From: Synechococcales cyanobacterium PMM_0073
GTDB lineage: Bacteria; Cyanobacteriota; Cyanobacteriia; Elainellales; Elainellaceae
Assembly (NCBI GenBank): GCA_949127695.1
Contig: CASBQH010000167.1
Location: forward strand, 1 to 7,153
Direction: 5' to 3'
Length of the DNA: 7,153 nucleotides
This document shows, piece by piece, positions 5,341 to 7,153 of this stretch (positions within the stretch are counted from its first letter, which is position 1; every line of letters starts with the position of its first letter). The notes under the pieces were generated by a model. It did not search any database. It was not told the origin of the DNA and saw nothing but the letters and a program-made list of their open reading frames with translations. Both the position numbers and the translations under genes were made by a program.

Positions 5341-5739
5341 ATGAAATCTCAACGAACCCGTAGCCAAGAGCGCATTCTCAACTTACTGAAGTCGCTGGAG
5401 GCGGCAGTTTCGGCACAAGATCTCTATCTAGAGCTGCGGAATCGGGCTGAAAGCATGGGGCTAGCCACGGTCTACCGCTCGCTGGATGCGCTGAAGCTGG
5501 AGGGTGTGGTGCAGGTGCGAACCCTGGCCAACGGCGAGTCACTCTACAGCACGCTGCAAGAAGACCGACATCACCTCACCTGCCTCCAGTGCGGCGCTTC
5601 CATCCCAATTGATAGCTGCCCGGTGCATAATCTCGAAGTGCAGCTCCAGCAGGGATACCAGTTCAAAATTTACTATCACACGCTGGAGTTTTTTGGCCTC
5701 TGTCAGCCCTGCCAGGTCGCTCAAGGGCAGCAAGCTTAG
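5341..5739 (+). CDS. zur: Fur-family metalloregulator, probably zinc regulator Zur (FurB)
   Basis: This Fur-family repressor is a dimeric winged-helix protein that binds operator DNA when metal-loaded. The 132-residue product has the DNA-binding domain (about 1-72) with the recognition-helix motif [15 protein letters not shown] (41-55). A dimer/metal domain follows: HHLTCLQCG (77-85) and CQPC (121-124) give the four cysteines of the structural zinc site. His77/78, Cys93, His96, His113 and Glu116 are placed for a sensor site. The cysteine at 93, where Fur and PerR carry other ligands, favours Zur, and the sequence resembles the cyanobacterial FurB/Zur group. ATG 5341 is chosen because family members start with [13 protein letters not shown] start at 5287 would add 18 unusual residues and sit in the probable -10 box. 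It is divergent from purS. The Fur family is certain; Zur over another metal is likely, not proven. Confidence 0.88.
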   Translation: MKSQRTRSQERILNLLKSLEAAVSAQDLYLELRNRAESMGLATVYRSLDALKLEGVVQVRTLANGESLYSTLQEDRHHLTCLQCGASIPIDSCPVHNLEVQLQQGYQFKIYYHTLEFFGLCQPCQVAQGQQA

Positions 5740-6686
5740 CCGTTGGCTTCTCCCACAATCGAGCGAATATTTTCGACCGTGGCGGCCAAGTTGCGCGGAT
5801 CCATAAACATCACCTTGCTGCTGTCGCTGCTGCCAATTTTGGTGCCCATGTCAATGTAGTTTTGCGCCATCAAAAATTGCAGCGCCTCGCGAGCATTGGG
5901 GTCATGCTCCAGGGTTTTGGCAATCACCTGCAAAGCTTCAGCGGTGGCCTGCGCCTTCAGCACCTGCTCCTGGCCAACCGCCTGCGCCCGCATCACGATT
6001 GTTTTGCGCTCGGCTTCGGCCTGCAAAATCATCGTTTTCTGCTGAGCTTCAGCGGCCAGAATATTCGCCTCAGCCTGACCTCTGGCCGAGTTAACCGCCG
6101 AGTCGCGCTCGCCTTCTGAGGTGAGAATGGCCGCCCGCTTGCGCCGCTCTGCCGACATTTGCAAATCCATTGACTCCTGCACGGCTTTGGAAGGAACCAG
6201 GTCGCGGAGTTCTACCCGTGTCACCTTCACGCCCCAGGGATCGGTAGACTCGTCGAGTTCGCGCAGCAGCACTTCGTTGATTTCGGCGCGGGCGGTAAAG
6301 GTTTGGTCGAGTTCAAGCTTGCCCATCTCCGCCCGAATCTGGGTCAGCACCAAGTTGGTCATGGCCAGCTGGAGGTTTTGGACTTTGTAGTAGGCTTTCT
6401 CCAGATCCATAATCCGCCAGTAGACCACCGCATCCACCGAAATTGAAACGTTGTCGCGGGTGATGCACTGCTGCGCCGGAATATCCAGCACGCGCTCGCG
6501 AATCGTCTCTTTGGCCGCAATCCGCTCCACAAACGGCACCGTAAAGTTAAGGCCATGCGACAGCTTGCGGTCGTAGCTGCCCAGTCGCTCAATCAGCGCC
6601 TCGTCGCCCTGCGTAATAATCCGCACCGAGCCAGCCATCCCTGCGCCACCCAGCATCAGCAAGACTAAAAACGAAAAGAAATCCAT
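5736..6686 (-). CDS. Stomatin/slipin-type SPFH membrane protein
   Basis: This is a membrane-scaffold protein of the stomatin (slipin) branch of the SPFH family, which forms oligomers in the plasma or thylakoid membrane and is linked to membrane microdomains and stress tolerance. The 316-residue product begins with a membrane segment (about 4-20). The SPFH domain (about 21-185) includes [18 protein letters not shown] (75-92), [19 protein letters not shown] (151-169) and [18 protein letters not shown] (177-194). An Ala/Glu-rich coiled coil follows (about 195-260), then a short conserved tail. GGAG at 6694-6697 lies seven bases before ATG 6686. The upstream neighbour 32 bp away is NfeD, the classical partner of stomatins. 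Its TAA overlaps the zur TAG by 4 bp. Cyanobacterial relatives are often annotated as prohibitin or band 7 protein. The call is secure; the exact role is not. Confidence 0.93.
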   Translation of the reverse strand: MDFFSFLVLLMLGGAGMAGSVRIITQGDEALIERLGSYDRKLSHGLNFTVPFVERIAAKETIRERVLDIPAQQCITRDNVSISVDAVVYWRIMDLEKAYYKVQNLQLAMTNLVLTQIRAEMGKLELDQTFTARAEINEVLLRELDESTDPWGVKVTRVELRDLVPSKAVQESMDLQMSAERRKRAAILTSEGERDSAVNSARGQAEANILAAEAQQKTMILQAEAERKTIVMRAQAVGQEQVLKAQATAEALQVIAKTLEHDPNAREALQFLMAQNYIDMGTKIGSSDSSKVMFMDPRNLAATVENIRSIVGEANG

Positions 6687-6693
6687 TTGAAAT

Positions 6694-6697
6694 CTCC
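6694..6697 (-). promoter_or_regulatory. Shine-Dalgarno site of the stomatin gene
   Basis: GGAG on the minus strand, seven bases before the ATG at 6686, in the 32-bp gap after nfeD. It is one of the few clear ribosome sites in the window and fixes the start. Confidence 0.65.
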
Positions 6698-6718
6698 AGA
6701 TAAAAAATTGACCCCAGC

Positions 6719-7144
6719 CTAATGCACCAGCGTTTCTGGCAGCACCATTAAGGTTATGCCCTGCCGCCCCACCACATAGACGCTCTGGTTGGGATCGATG
6801 CCCAACTGCTCGTCGGCACAGCGCGCCTGCCAGGAGTTGCCTTCATACAGCACGCGCCCCGTCTCGCCCGGAGAAATCGCCGTCAGCGTCTTAGCCTGCT
6901 GGCTATCTAGCATCTTGGCTCTGCGCTGTCGGGGCAGCATCCGGCGCAGCAGCAGCGTCAGCCCCACCGAGAGCAGCAGCCATAGCCCCACCTGCGCCAC
7001 CAGCGAAGGCAGAAACCACGAAATTACGGCCATCAGCAGGGCGCTCACGCCCAGGGTCAGCTCAAAAAAAGCGGTGGGAAACACCAGCTCCATCAGGCAG
7101 AGAATCAGTCCGGCGAGCAGCCAGAGCATCGGAATACTAGGCAT
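6719..7144 (-). CDS. Short NfeD family protein, stomatin partner
   Basis: NfeD proteins pair with stomatins and are thought to contribute to membrane-domain function. This 141-residue form has three or four hydrophobic helices (about 5-22, 26-46 and 50-67), then a basic stretch ([11 protein letters not shown], 67-77). The C-terminal OB-fold domain (about 85-141) has the typical block [18 protein letters not shown] (90-107) and ends [13 protein letters not shown] (124-136). The ClpP-like protease domain of long NfeD proteins is absent, which makes this the short class. The ATG at 7144 gives a normal N-terminus, but only nine bases of upstream sequence are present, so the promoter lies outside the window. 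It is almost certainly transcribed with the stomatin gene 32 bp downstream. Confidence 0.88.
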   Translation of the reverse strand: MPSIPMLWLLAGLILCLMELVFPTAFFELTLGVSALLMAVISWFLPSLVAQVGLWLLLSVGLTLLLRRMLPRQRRAKMLDSQQAKTLTAISPGETGRVLYEGNSWQARCADEQLGIDPNQSVYVVGRQGITLMVLPETLVH

Positions 7145-7153
7145 ATTGGACGC

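Noticed and set aside
5862..6592. Several open frames overlapping the stomatin gene on both strands
   Set aside because: They overlap a complete, motif-rich SPFH gene and show no recognisable domain or ribosome site.
1..7153. HIP1 octamers, CRISPR array, tRNA/rRNA genes, insertion sequences
   Set aside because: None seen: no exact GCGATCGC noticed, no spaced direct repeats of CRISPR type, no transposase frame and no cloverleaf or rRNA-like stretch.

Overview
The window looks like an ordinary stretch of chromosome from a cyanobacterium of moderately high GC. The lineage rests on an S-type phycobiliprotein lyase (CpcS/CpeS family), a Zur/FurB-type regulator in its cyanobacterial form, a short NfeD plus stomatin pair, and two large GT-C type membrane glycosyltransferases of a kind common in cyanobacterial genomes. 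I saw no exact copy of the HIP1 octamer, so this may be a lineage that does not use it. A filamentous Leptolyngbya-like host is only a guess.

Layout. Bases 1-66 are a C/A-rich tandem repeat leading into rimM (67-588, +), the 16S rRNA processing factor. A small one-helix membrane protein of unknown function follows (691-936, +). Next come two minus-strand genes: the phycobilin lyase (958-1509) and, upstream of it, a polytopic GT-C-like protein (1720-3087). The latter stops inside a 14-bp tandem repeat. The same frame continues past the stop for 39 codons (1600-1719) and looks like the leftover C-terminus, so this gene has probably lost an internal segment. A 206-bp divergent spacer separates it from a second, intact GT-C glycosyltransferase of the ArnT/PMT type (3294-4916, +).

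The right-hand part holds purS (4959-5240, -), coding for the small subunit of FGAM synthetase. It is divergent from a Zur-type regulator (5341-5739, +), and the two share about 100 bp in which both promoters appear to overlap. The zur stop overlaps by 4 bp the stop of a convergent stomatin/SPFH gene (5736-6686, -). That gene lies 32 bp downstream of a short NfeD gene (6719-7144, -) and probably forms an operon with it.

The genes serve separate housekeeping tasks: ribosome maturation, antenna pigment attachment, envelope glycan assembly, purine synthesis, metal homeostasis and membrane microdomains. I see no mobile element, CRISPR array, RNA gene or defence island, and no evidence of a new multi-gene system. 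The most interesting spots are the damaged glycosyltransferase with its repeat junction, the overlapping purS/zur promoter region, and the unknown 81-residue membrane protein.
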